Origin: Massospora cicadina
Taxonomy: Eukaryota > Entomophthoromycota > Entomophthoromycetes > Entomophthorales > Entomophthoraceae
NCBI GenBank assembly: GCA_022478985.1
Contig: JAKSZP010010595.1
Coordinates: forward strand, 62,001 to 126,000
Direction of reading: 5' to 3'
DNA: 64,000 nucleotides
Shown here: positions 1 through 10,150 of the stretch, piece by piece
How the letters are laid out: the number at the start of each line of letters is the position of its first letter
How positions within the stretch are numbered: the first letter of the stretch is position 1
Notes under the pieces: generated by a model
Databases searched by the model: none
What the model was told of the DNA's origin: nothing
The model's input: the letters and a program-made list of their open reading frames with translations, nothing else
Made by a program: the position numbers and the translations under genes

Positions 1-817
1 TCTCTACTTTTCTCTCTGAGAATCTTCCAATTATTGCCTTCTGCAATAATATCCTTGAGATGGAACTTCACACTAGATGCTGATAGTCTAACTATACACT
101 GAATCTACAATATTACTAATATTAACAATATTAATGAATATTGGCAATAATACTTTTGGTAATGATAATGTGTTTATTATAGTGAACCCTAGGGAATTAA
201 TTATAGTAGGGAATTCATCTGTCTAACCCTCAGTTGACACCTCTTTGATGAAATGGCAGCCGTTGCAGTTATTTCACCCTTCCTCTTCTTGGCAGCAATG
301 GTCTTCCTCATCCTGGCTAGGATTTCGTCATTGGACATCCTCAAGACCTCAAATGGAAAGAGTTGGAAAACGTGTCCCTAACGTTTTCTTCTCAATCCTA
401 GCAAACCAACCATATTTGGCTAGCGACCTGCTTAGGTAATGGGACTTATTACCCATTATGGCAGGTCACTTTACCAACCATCTGATTTGCTAGTTGCAGG
501 CGGCATCACTCGCCTCACAACTTACTATTCATTCCCAATCAGTCGGTGATGAAACCCAATTGATCCCAATTGGTACACCTGATAGTTAATCACTATCAGA
601 TGCCCCTATTTCATTGGCAACTCTGCACAAAGAGATATTAAGTATTCATCCAGATTGATCCCCAATGGATATGACCAGGCGGATATCCCTAAATCCCCCA
701 AACGTAGTTTCTCCAAAATTTGGGCCAACTGATTTCTGATTCACTTTGCTTTAGGGAATTTTCCCCTGAGATATCAGGTAATCTAGCACGCTGGGAATAT
801 GGGCAAAAATCCAAACA
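1..817 (-). repeat. 3' LTR of element 1
   Basis: This matches 7380-8195 almost base for base, with small indels. The shared blocks include ATCTTCCAATTATTGCCT-like sequence near the start and CCAAAATTTGGGCCAACTG near 713. It ends CCAAACA at 817, followed at once by a C/T-rich tract, the reverse complement of a polypurine tract. The first bases of the LTR lie outside the window. Motifs such as ACCTGCTTAGGTAATGGG recur in the LTRs of element 5, so the two families are related. No reading frame inside it is convincing. Confidence 0.88.
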
Positions 818-830
818 CATCCCCCTCTTG
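818..830 (-). other. Polypurine tract of element 1
   Basis: CATCCCCCTCTTG on the plus strand reads CAAGAGGGGGATG on the minus strand, directly inside the 3' LTR. That is the expected site for plus-strand priming of a minus-oriented LTR element. The same arrangement (AACACATCCCCCTCTTG) occurs at the inner edge of the left LTR of element 5. Confidence 0.7.
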
Positions 831-1397
831 CATAGATTTCCAGCGATAAAAGGACTGGGGCATGAGAACACCACTTTGAACACCTGGTCAAATACTTCAT
901 TGGTTAAGCGGAGTACACTCATCAATACTCAACGTTTCTCAGGATGACCTTTGGTATACAGCATTCCTCCTCTTCCTCCTTGCTTCCGCCTACTCAAAGT
1001 GCAGTCCCACGACCTTCTGTCATGCTGGGCTGACTGATTTACTCGTGATGATGTTAGTCCTGGGATCTAGTTTTCCCCCCATCAGGGCATATCACCCATT
1101 GTCATATTCAGGATTCTTGGTCTGGAGTCCTTGAATTCCTTATTCTCTCCTCATCCTAGACAGGAGACTCTTGCCATCGATGTTCATTTCATGGCTTGAT
1201 TAAGAATACTTATTTCTATTCACCCTTGTTATTTCGCTCATAACCTATTGGCTGTAAGTCATTCTTAATTCTTCCCTAGGAGAGCTTATCTCATTAATTT
1301 TGAGATTAATTTCCCCAATGTTGGAGCCTAATGGATTATAGAGTGCATAATGTCAACTTCTATATAAGTCTGACATCCCCCCTCTAGTCCTTCTCAT
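831..1397. other. Interior spacer; possible second LTR end with polypurine-like tract at 1376
   Basis: There is no convincing gene here. The stretch ends TCTGACA followed by TCCCCCCTCTAG (about 1369-1387). This repeats the LTR-end plus polypurine arrangement seen at 811-830, so part of 950-1375 may be the end of another, nested LTR. I could not match it to any other LTR in the window. The plus-strand open region starts 12 bases downstream. Confidence 0.35.
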
Positions 1398-2521
1398 ATG
1401 TCGAATTCAGATCCCGCTACCAGCAGCTCCTTAACAGTCTGTCAGATCCAGACCTCCGCCTCTTCCAGCAGATGATTCAGGATGCTCAACAGAACCTCTT
1501 CTATGGTCCTTCCAGGACTCATATGCCTAGTCTGGTGCAAGTGGCTAGTCCTTCCATCAAATTACCAGATATGGTAACCAATCCTTTAAAACCAGGCTGG
1601 CCATCATTTCGAATAACTCTCAGCTGACTCTTCCTTTTCAGTTGATTCCTAAGTTGAACTTCGAAACCCCCCTGGATTCAGCTCCTATTGCTAATGCTCT
1701 TAACATTATCGTCAATGCTCCAGATATCATGCCAGTCACTCTGGATTGTTCATTCTTGGCCGGGTCAGACTTGCTCCCTGAGTTCCTCTTCTGACTTGGT
1801 CAATTCTACATACCTGCTGTACTGGTTTCTGAGCTTTCAACTGGGAACAGCATACACTTTGAGCTCCCCTACGCTGAACTATGGGCCCAAGTCACCAAGG
1901 CGTTGACATTAGCACTGAATCCCTCTGATCTGGACAACCTTCTGGATTGGTATACTGCCACTTATGCTCTCCGCTTTTCTGGCCAAGTTCTTTGAAGTTG
2001 GTCGACGAAGCTTGCCTCACCTGACTTCCATCAGTCATTCAGCTTTAGCTTCCATGAAGCCCATAGTCATCGTCTGCAGGATGCAATCTGCTCTCTGCAC
2101 AACTACCTCTCCTCCAGAGCTTCTCATTGCTATTTTACATTGATGGTGTTAATTGGGGCATGATTTGACAACCCCCTTCGAGTATTCCTTCTTCGCTGCC
2201 AGCTCACATGTCCAGTGTCCTTGATGAAGCCCTTCAGCAGGTGCTCAAGACAAATATTCTGGCTCCAGTGCCTTATAAGTATTACTTGGGGTTATTCGCC
2301 GATTGCCTCTTTCTCTATTGCTGTTTTCCTCCCCACTCTGGGGTTTCACAATTAGCATCTTCCAACATATCAACTTCCCTTCCCCTATTCGCGTTTTCTC
2401 AGGGTTTGACATCCACTCAACAAACATTGTTTTGTGTAGTTCTCTCCCTCACAAGTGTCCAATCACTTATCAATTTTGACAGGCTGTTTCTTCCTACCGC
2501 GATCCATCCTCCCTCCCCCTA
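1398..2521 (+). pseudogene. Plus-strand (ambisense) ORF of element 1, unknown function
   Basis: This reads on the strand opposite to pol, between the polypurine-like tract and the integrase end. It opens with ATG at 1398 (MSNSDP), shifts frame near 1414, then continues RYQQLLNSLSDPDLRLFQQM, later LIPKLNFETPLDSAPIAN and NPSDLDNLLDWYTATYALRF, with a few stops and frameshifts. A last piece (2208-2522) begins MSSVLDEALQQVLKTNILAP. The composition is protein-like: amphipathic, Leu/Pro/Ser-rich, without low-complexity runs. I do not recognise a domain. The start (LSDPDLRLF) resembles LSSDEDFLEVY at the same place in element 5, which argues for a conserved gene rather than a chance frame. It could instead be a captured fragment of another element. 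Confidence 0.5.
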
Positions 2522-2549
2522 GAGGCAACATAGGCAGAACCATCCCCGT

Positions 2550-2885
2550 ACTGATGATGACCAATAAAAATAAAAATTATAGAAATATATCAGCTTTTAT
2601 TCTATGCATTTTTTGTAAATCTTTTTTTCAATATCTTTTATCAATTTTTTATCCTTATTCTTCTTTTTTACTATGGGACTTGACCTTGTCTCAGTTCAAA
2701 AGGTCCATCTTTTCCCCTAAACTGGGTCCTGGGCACTTAAATCTACCAGTTTTCTATGGTTCAGAGGTCCTTTTTTCGGACTTAACCATCTAGATTGGTT
2801 CAGAGGTCCTTTTTTCAGACTTGATCTAATCGTCAGGACATGACCAACTTAATGGTTCATTGGTCCTTTGGGAACTCTTTTTTTC
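2550..2885. repeat. GGTTCAGAGGTCC repeat block, copy R1
   Basis: A T-rich tract (TTTTTTCAATATCTTTTATC and similar) leads into CTATGGGACTTGAC, GGGTCCTGGGCACTTAAA, then two close copies of GGTTCAGAGGTCCTTTTTTC and a final GGTTCATTGGTCC. The same ordered block recurs at 5861-6160, about 10400-10480 and 37500-37810. Here it lies between the ends of the convergent plus-strand ORF and the minus-strand integrase. Confidence 0.75.
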
Positions 2886-4003
2886 TTTGATCCAACACTT
2901 TAGACACTTAGCGTGGACTTGATTTACTACTCTTCCATCCAAGAGATTCTTGATGGAGTAAGCATCGGTCACCATCTTGGTGATTATTTTGAACAGACCT
3001 AACCATAACACATCCAATTTGTTTTTTTATGAAACCATGCATATCACGATAGGCGACTCTTTCTCCTATTCAGTATTCTTCCACTGCCGGTTGGTTCTTA
3101 TCATCTGTCAATTTCTCTCATATCCTTTTCTTCAAGGTGCTATCAAATGCTTGTGAATGCATATCGATCAGGATACTCATCTGTCAGCTCAAGTATTATT
3201 TGATACTCATCCCTGACGTAGGTTCTACTACTGAATATAATATTGGCGGCAACGCGGCCTTCCTCCCATATAGTATTTCAAATGGCGTCTTTCCCGTTGC
3301 TGTATGATGACTAATGTTGTAGGCGAACATCACTGAGCTCAAGTACATTCCCCACGCGGAAGTTCTCCCTGCGACTAGCTTCCTCAGCGTCATGGCCAGC
3401 ATCCCATTGACCTGTTCTACCAGTCCGTTCATCTCTGGCCGGTATGGTATTGACATGACTCCTCAGATCCCCATTATTTTATTTAGCCTTGGGATCACAT
3501 GAGACGTGAAGTTGATCCCATTGTCACTCAGTAGGACTTGTGAACATCCATGCCGGTATACTACTTGATCCAGGATGAATATTGCAGTACTGGTAGCATC
3601 AACTCTGGTTAGGGCTTTCATTTCAATCTATCTTGTCAGATGGTCGATGGCTACTATGATGTGCTTGACTCCTCCTGTGCTCATCACCAGCGGTCCCATC
3701 ACGTTGATGGACACTGTATGCTAGCAAATCCAGGTCATACCAGTTGGTATCCAGTTGTATTCTTGTGTGGTTTATGCAGCTGGCATTCCATGCAACAAAC
3801 CAGATGATCCGTGACATCATATTTAATTGATTCCCAGTAATATTACTGGCAAATATGGACAGTTGTTTTCTCAGGCCTCCATGCCCAACAACCTTGTGAG
3901 CTGCTTGTACTTTTGCTGCTCTTTCCAAAGGTTTCAGGAGTAATAGCTGCTTCCCATTTATCATCTTGAATACTTTTCCATCCATCGTCTCAGTGTTTTC
4001 CAT
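2826..4003 (-). pseudogene. Integrase of element 1 (fragments)
   Basis: Three pieces in order on the minus strand make up a Ty3/gypsy integrase. The zinc-binding N-terminal part (4003-3623) contains AHKVVGHGGLRKQL, i.e. the first H of an HHCC module. A core piece (3456-3196) reads IPYRPEMNGLVEQVNGML, the usual segment after the third catalytic residue (Y/HP-x-NG-x-E), then TPFEILYG. A C-terminal piece (3017-2826) reads WLGLFKIITKMVTDAYSIKN and VVNQVHAKCLK, matching the GPF/Y module. Integrase inserts the cDNA into the genome. The frames are disconnected by stops and indels, so it is not functional. Confidence 0.85.
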
Positions 4004-4249
4004 TGTTATTCAAAGTGACCTTGGTTGTTTCAAGTCTCCTCCTCAATTCTTCCATCAACCATTCCTTGGAATAGCTCATCCGCCTGCGGGTATACCAACT
4101 GGACCATTGGTAACCGTGATAAGCCATCCACGTTCTAGTGAGAAGCTTCCACTTGGTGGACTATCTAAAATTGTAAGTCTGAAGCTTAAGTGTCTATCAC
4201 GATAGTTGTCCTTCCGGTTCCCATAGATTGTGCAGCCAACGCAGCAAAG

Positions 4250-5513
4250 AGTGATCCATCACCAACTTAAACGGCATTCAGTGGACATACACTCAAAACA
4301 TCTAACAGGCGTAAATGACCTAAAGGCATTCACACTCAGTCATGGTGTAGTTCCTCTCAGCGGCTGAGAGTGTATGGCTCACATATGCCACCGGATGTTC
4401 GTCCCTAAGTTCATCTATTTGGCTCAGTATGGCGCCAATTGCCATCAATGAAGCATCAGTTTGAATGATAAACTCCATATCGAAATTCAGATATTTAGGA
4501 TTGTCAAATTTATCAGATACTGGTGTAACTTATCGAATGAGTCCTGGGCCTCTTCATTCCATATGAATCCTTATTTTAGATCCTTTAATAAATGAAATAA
4601 AGGCTTGGCTATTTGGGTGAAGTCCCAAATAAATCTTCTGTAGTATCTGACCATCCCAAGGAATACTTGGATGTCTTGGACACTCTTTGGCAAAGCCATG
4701 CGCTCTATAGCTGATATCTTCTGTGTTTGCGGCTGCAATATATTTGCATTAATCACAATCCCAGGTATTCCAGCTCTTTCTTGAAGAAATGGCACTTCCT
4801 TGGCTTGATCTTCAGGTTAACCGTTTTGTCTCCTAAAAACTTCCTCTAAGTGGTGAAGGTGATCAGTAAATGTTCTACTGAACACATTGATATTATCCAA
4901 TATACCAGGATGCATGACAAATTCAGGTCGCTTAATATTGCATTTATGGCCCTCTGGAACATCATGGGAGCATTGCAAAGACCCTGGGGCATCCTCGTTG
5001 GCTGGTATAACCCCTGTGCGGTAATAATCGCACATTTTTCTTGGTCCTCTTTTGGCAAGTCTATCTGCCAGTATCCTGAGATTAGGTCCATCGCAGAGAG
5101 TTACTATATTTCTCCTAATTGATCCAGTGCATCATTGATACTCAGTAGGGGATATGAATCCTTCTTTATAATTTTGTTCAGTCTCTGATAGTCAATCACC
5201 ACCCAATTTGTTTTATCCTTTTTATTTACAATCAGAATTGGACTTGCCCAGGGACTTGATGATGGAACTAGAAGCCCATACTTCACTAATTTGCTGATCT
5301 CATCTTCCACTACGCTTCAGCAGCTTTCGATCTTTGGATTGGTCTCATCCTTATCAGTAGATTTTCCCCAGTGCTGACCTTGTGAACTACATCTAGTGTG
5401 CATCCCAAATTGTGGTCATCCTGAGTGAACACTTCCTGATATCTCTCAAATAATTTGAGCACCTCATCCTTCTGCCCTTCCAGCAGATCTGCAAGCTTCT
5501 CCCTATCAACCAA
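4250..5513 (-). pseudogene. Reverse transcriptase and RNase H of element 1
   Basis: Minus-strand pieces give the RT fingers (SPWASPILIVNKKD and IDYQRLNKI at 5310-5104), palm (MDLISGYWQIDLPKEDQEKC, RMPQGLCNAPMMFQRAIN at 5091-4846) and thumb (SVQDIQVFLGMVRYYRRFI at 4795-4571). RNase H follows at about 4490-4310 (IIQTDASLMAIGAILSQIDE, DEHPVAYVSHTLSAAERNYT). The catalytic loop around 4900 reads I-L-D-N where Y-L-D-D is expected. The second Asp has become Asn by a single G-to-A change on the coding strand, and a frameshift lies in the same place. The upstream piece at 5513-5310 is the linker before RT (KLFERYQEVFTQDDHNLG). Confidence 0.9.
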
Positions 5514-5860
5514 TAGGTTGATGCTTTTGCTGCTCTGGCCTGTAATCTCATTTCATTGAGAGACCCAAAATCGTGGAATTGTTTTAATTAGGCCTGATTG
5601 GCAGATTCCCCATTATTGACCTTGCAATTCACTTCATTTTGTATCCCAATTCCTGGTCGTTTTTGGGCAAATATTCTCCAATAGTTTTTTAATAATTTGA
5701 GAATCTCCTCTTGCTGGCCTACTGACAGATCAGCGAGTTGCTCTTAATCAACCAATAGGTTGATACTTTCAGCTAACCTGGCCGATAATTTCATCTCATC
5801 ATTGGTGGAAATTTCTCCATTCAGTCATTTTGATTTCTTGTAGCTTCTTAGGTCCAGAAC

Positions 5861-6160
5861 TCTTAGACCATAAAATCAATATTTTAATATTTTATATATA
5901 TTTTTTTGTATTTTCCTTTTGCAATGGGACTTGCAACCTACAAAAAGGCTCAGAGGTCCTTCTTTTCCCTTCATCCTAAATGGGTCCTGGGTACTTAAAC
6001 CAACCAGTTATCATGGTTCAAAATCTTATCCTCTTAAGATATACAACCATTTTGTTCAGTGGTCCTCTTCTAGGACTTGACCAAAATCTAAGGACATAAC
6101 CAATTAATAGTTCATAGGTCCGCTGGGAACATTGTAATTATTTTCTCTTAGGCTCAATAC
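5861..6160. repeat. GGTTCAGAGGTCC repeat block, copy R2
   Basis: This repeats R1 in the same order and orientation: a T-rich tract, CAATGGGACTTG, CTCAGAGGTCC, GGGTCCTGGGTACTTAAACC, GTTCAGTGGTCC, GTTCATAGGTCC, GCTGGGAAC. It is the second copy inside element 1, this time upstream of RT. Confidence 0.7.
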
Positions 6161-7375
6161 TACCAATTAGTATTGACCTTTCTTCCTATATGACCAGCGG
6201 CGCTGTCTCCTCACGTATAGGCCATACTTGCCAACTTTGGGCAGTTCTCCTTAACTAGGCCTTTAATCCTGACTGGGAATTCGTTCAACAGGCCCTAATT
6301 TCATCTCTTATTAAGCAACTGATGCTTTTAGATCTTTGTATCTCATCAGCCACAGTTTTGTCCAATTGTCCAGATCGTTTTATCTCCTGAAAACTATTTT
6401 CAGCCTTCATGGCTATCCTTAATTACACAGGCCGTTCTGGCCTCATCAGCTTCATCCGATTTCACCTGAATTGATAAACTTATCTCCAGCAACTTATGAT
6501 CAGTGATTGAGTGTTATTAAGTCAAACGATTTCCTCCACTATCTTTGATCAATCATTTTCTATTTTGACTTCATCTCTTCATTGGTATGGAAATCCAATT
6601 CTCCATATTAATTGCTTCTTATTTCGTCCAATGCCTCATTTAACCACTCTCTCCTCAGGACTATTTAAAGAGGATCCAATTTCAACCTGAGTTGATCCTG
6701 ATGTTTCTTGGGACTATTTCCAGCAGGCCCAATTCCAACCCAAGTTGGCCCTGCTGATACTCTTCATTTCAAGTAGATGTCTGGTGGAACTGGTTTCCTT
6801 GCAGGTCTAGATAGTTTCATATCTAGGCTGCAAGTCCTTTTCCCTGAACTTGAGTTTCTTCAACTTGCTTCACTCAGAGCTCCACTGGTGAGCTGGGTGA
6901 ACGCCACCAAATGTGATCCTCTTCACATTCTATCTTTGTTACTTCCTTCAGTAATTTATTTCCAAAATTGGAAACATCTTCTTTGTACAACCTTATAATA
7001 TATTCTTTACTCAACTACCCCTGTAGTGAGCAATATCTTGTAAAAATTTACTCTAAGTTGATTGTTGGTCATCAACCCAGTAACCTTTTTACTGCACAGG
7101 TTCAATTTCCTTGTGCACCTCGCGTTGTATAGAATGTATTATCTGATAATAGTATGGAGAATATTAACCATAGTTGAGTTCAAACTATTATTAGGCCCAA
7201 CACTTCGGCCAGTACTTCCAGTTAAATACTTCAAGTCGTACTCATAGGGATTTGTTCCCTGTATTAATGACCACCTAATCTTCATCAAGATCTTCTGATG
7301 ACAGTCTCTTTTGGCCCAACTCACTGTCAGCAGCTATTCCTGATTTGTGGTTCCCTTTGTCTTTAGATCCCTACT
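6161..7375 (-). other. 5' interior of element 1 (expected gag/leader), unrecognised
   Basis: By position this should hold gag and the primer-binding site of a minus-strand element, but no reading frame of useful length survives and no zinc knuckle is visible. The base next to the 5' LTR (7375 leftward on the minus strand) does not begin with the TGG of a standard tRNA primer site. CTGTAGTGAGCAATATC near 7021 resembles the corresponding part of element 5 (CTATAGTGAGCAATG near 48976), supporting a shared leader. Confidence 0.5.
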
Positions 7376-8195
7376 TGAATCTCTACTCTTCTCTCTGAGA
7401 GTCTTCCAATTATTGCCTACTGCAATAATATCCTTAAGATGGAACTTCACACTAGATGTTGAATGTCTAACTATACACTGAATCTACAATATTACTATTA
7501 CTAACATTACTAATAATATTGGCAATAATACTTTTGGTAATGATAATGTGTTTATTATAGTGAATCCTAGGGAATTATATAGTAGGGGATTCATCTGTCT
7601 AACCCTTAGTTGACACCTCTTTGATGAAATGGCAGCCGTTGCAGTTATTTCACCCTTCCTCTTCTTGGCAGCAATGGTCTTCCTCATCCTGGCTAGGATT
7701 CCGTCATTGGACATCCTCAAGACCTCAAATGGAAAGAGTCAGAAAACGTGTTCCTAACGTTTTCCTCTCAATCCAAGAATACTAAAAAGAAACTAGCTAG
7801 CGACCTGCTTAGGTAATGGGACTTATTACCCATTATGGAAGGTCGCTTTACCAAACAATTTATTTTCTAGTTGCAGGTGGCACTACTTTCCTCGCAACAT
7901 ACTATTCAAACCCAATCAGTTGTTGATGAAACCTGACCAATCCCAATCGTTATACCTGATAGTTAATCACTATCAGATGCCCCTATTTTGTCAGCCACTC
8001 ACCCCAATGAGATATCAAGTATTCATCTAGATCAATCCCCGATGGATATGACTAGGCAAATATCGCAAAATCCCCTGAACGTAGTTCCTCCAAAATTTGG
8101 GCCAACTGATTTCTGATTCACTTTGCTTTAGGGAATTTTCCCCTAGCGACACCAGGTAATCTAGCAAGCTGAGAATCTGGTTAAAAGTCCCAACA
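7376..8195 (-). repeat. 5' LTR of element 1
   Basis: Direct repeat of 1-817. It begins TGAATCTC and ends CCCAACA, so it has the TG...CA ends of an LTR. It shares long identical stretches with the left LTR, including TTGCAGTTATTTCACCCTTC and TTCATTGGACATCCTC-like sequence, and both carry small independent indels. That fits two LTRs that were identical at insertion and have since aged. Confidence 0.88.
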
Positions 8196-8228
8196 CCTTC
8201 CAATCAGGTAATCTAGTTCTTTTCTATC

Positions 8229-8245
8229 ATCATTTGCCTGGAGGT
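8229..8245. repeat. Target-site duplication, left of copy A
   Basis: ATCATTTGCCTGGAGGT is repeated exactly at 10134-10150 and brackets retroposon copy A. A 17-bp duplication is typical of LINE-type target-primed insertion. Confidence 0.9.
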
Positions 8246-8261
8246 AACTTCTCTTTAACCG

Positions 8262-8279
8262 CTCAAAGTCACTTTTGAG
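8262..8279 (+). other. 5' terminal hairpin of copy A
   Basis: CTCAAA (8262-8267) pairs with TTTGAG (8274-8279) around a six-base loop. LINE 1 has GTTGCAA/TTGCAAC in the same place around TCACTT, so both arms differ yet still pair. Confidence 0.5.
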
Positions 8280-8334
8280 AGATTTTAAATTTAAGTTAAT
8301 TTATTCACAGCCATCTGCCCAAACCTATTCTTTG

Positions 8335-10060
8335 ATGTCCTTGGCTCTGCCGCCTGCCACCCCAGTGTGGGGCAGCTATGCACCCCCACCTAGCGTTTTC
8401 CGCCCTGCAGGCAAGCGCAATTGGACAGGTTCAAACAGCCTCCCACTGCTTCCAACCGTTTTGTCCCCCCACGAGACCTAGCACTCCACCTGGCGCGCAT
8501 CCACCCTTCTCGCCCCCATCCTCTCGCCCTCCCTCGCTCTGCTATTCGCTATTGCCTCAGAGTGGACTATGGACGTTTGTTCCCATATGCCGATAAGGCA
8601 ATTATTGACCTAGCCACTACAGCCTTTGCGCCAGCTGGCTTTATAGACTTCCGCCCTTTTAAGGGCTACTTTGACGTTGGGTTCCAATCTGAGGAGGATG
8701 CTGAAGCGGCAGCACAAACTCCTCTAATTTATAAAAAAACCCCCATTCCCACAACCCGTACTCGCCTCCCTTCAGACACCACGCTAGTGGTATCCTTTGC
8801 AAATCTCCCATCCCACCTTCCACCCCAGGTTTTGTATGACCAGTTGGTCGAGGGGCTCATGGCTTATGGCACTCAGCCCAACCTCATCTTTGCCATTCCT
8901 TCTGGTGCAGAACGCCTTGCTGCTCCTCGTGCAACAGCCACCATCATACCACACCACCCTACCATAGCCCAACAAATCCCACCCCGCGCTAGTGTGGCTG
9001 CAGCACCTGATCATTTCTTTTGGGCTCAGGTCGATAATGGTAGGCAGATTTGTTCCCTCTGCTTTGGCCTCGACCATGCAAAAAGAGCGTGCCCTAAGGC
9101 CAAATCTGCTGATGCAGCTTCTGAGCCCCCTCTGGAGGTTCAGTATGGGGCGCTTTGCTGCCCCCTCCCACCCTCCAATCTCGTTCAGTGGGCCCACATG
9201 GAAAATCAGCCCCACCTAAAACCTCCATCCTCACTCTCCCACCTAAATCTACGCCAGCCAATCAGAGCAATGCTTGGACCAACATTCGTACCCAAGCAGC
9301 TGCCCATTCGCCCAATCCTACCCACTCAAATTTAAATGCCACTATTCCAGTGAACCAAAATCCATGGGATCTATTGGCTGAAACTGACGAATCAGGTAAT
9401 ATCCTTATTAGTAAGCATACAGGTCAACCTCTCTGCCATGGCGATTATGGTCAGGCAGAATTTTTCCTTCCCGACTTTGATGAAACCCCTACCCCTCGCC
9501 ATTTTGCTCCTCTACCCAATACAACCCCCTTCCAAAGTGACCACCAGCTCGCCTTAGCTGCGGTGGCCTCTCCTCATTGCCCAAAACTACGCACCGCGGT
9601 GGCCCAGTCAGTGGCTCAGCTCCATCATGGCCTGCCCACCATCTTATTCCCCCCTGACTTCCCTGAATCTCCCTGCAGTGACATCTCAAAATTATTTGAT
9701 GATGCTGAAATTGCTGTTATGAATGTCGCAACACTTGCTTCATTCAACCCCTCAGCCAAAATCACCCGCCACAGTATCTCCCTTTTCACCCAACTTCCTG
9801 AAGCCCGCAAAGAAGCTGAAGTTCTCCTCGCAGCTTTTGTTGAGACACTTTCCCGTCACTATCTTAATGCAGAAGTGGAAAACTCCTACTACGCTGACCT
9901 CAGCCCCCACTATGCAGATGCCCCAACGCCCTGGCTCTCTGCTCTGATCTGGTACTGCAACCAACACCCCTTGATTGAGGCGGGTCTTTCTGAAAACCAA
10001 CCTCTGACCCCTCCTCACCCTCTGCCATGGTGGGTTAAGCAGTTTCTGCTTCCCACCTGA
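8335..10060 (+). pseudogene. ORF1-like CCHC nucleic-acid-binding protein of copy A
   Basis: The ATG at 8335 (MSLALPPATP) aligns with the starts in copies B (MTSYS) and C (MTSDS). The frame moves near 8480 and again near 9200-9300, so about 570 codons are spread over three frames. The order is: a Pro-rich N-terminus with VFRPAGKRNWTG and LALHLAR; an RNA-recognition-like region (YFDVGFQSEEDAEAAA, VSFANLPSHLPPQVLYDQL, EGLMAYG); a perfect knuckle CSLCFGLDHAKRAC (9051-9092, C-x2-C-x4-H-x4-C); then a separate C-terminal domain (PWDLLAETDESGN, FQSDHQLALAAVASP, LFTQLPEARKEAEVLLAAFV, APTPWLSALIWYC). The first half matches LINE 1 ORF1 in plan; the C-terminal domain does not. By family it is likely an RNA-binding chaperone for retrotransposition. 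No enzyme domain is present. Confidence 0.8.
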
Positions 10061-10133
10061 TTAGTAGTTTGTTTTGCCATTTTGAGTGTTGTGATTGGTA
10101 CTGTCCGTCCCCTGGTCGGCGTACCTCGAATAA

Positions 10134-10150
10134 ATCATTTGCCTGGAGGT
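10134..10150. repeat. Target-site duplication, right of copy A
   Basis: Exact repeat of 8229-8245, immediately after the AATAA tail of copy A. Confidence 0.9.

Larger units (their letters stand above)
1..8195 (-). mobile_element. Ty3/gypsy LTR retrotransposon, element 1 (decayed)
   Basis: Two long direct repeats (1-817 and 7376-8195) bracket a 6.6-kb interior. On the minus strand the interior reads RT, RNase H, then integrase, which is the Ty3/gypsy order. The left repeat is therefore the 3' LTR, and a polypurine tract sits just inside it. The window edge removes only about the first four bases of the left LTR, so the flanking duplication cannot be seen. The coding parts carry many frameshifts and stops, so the copy is dead. 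Odd features are a plus-strand open region (about 1398-2521) and two copies of a T-rich repeat block (2550-2885, 5861-6160). Confidence 0.9.
8246..10133 (+). mobile_element. ORF1-only non-LTR retroposon, copy A (full length)
   Basis: 1888 bp between 17-bp perfect duplications. It has no LTR and no RT, and one protein-coding region with a CCHC knuckle. The 3' end is CTGTCCGTCCCCTGGTCGGC...CCTCGAATAAATC, nearly the same as the 3' end of LINE 1 (minus strand, 26825-26766). The 5' end carries a small hairpin (8262-8279), also found at the LINE 1 start. Related copies are A' (10582-11445), B (24578-26480) and C (32564-34506). I infer that it was moved by LINE 1-type machinery. Confidence 0.88.

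Noticed and set aside
8784..9215. Minus-strand 143-codon frame inside copy A
   Set aside because: It lies opposite the CCHC protein of copy A, whose plus-strand frame has a recognisable knuckle and homologues in copies B and C.
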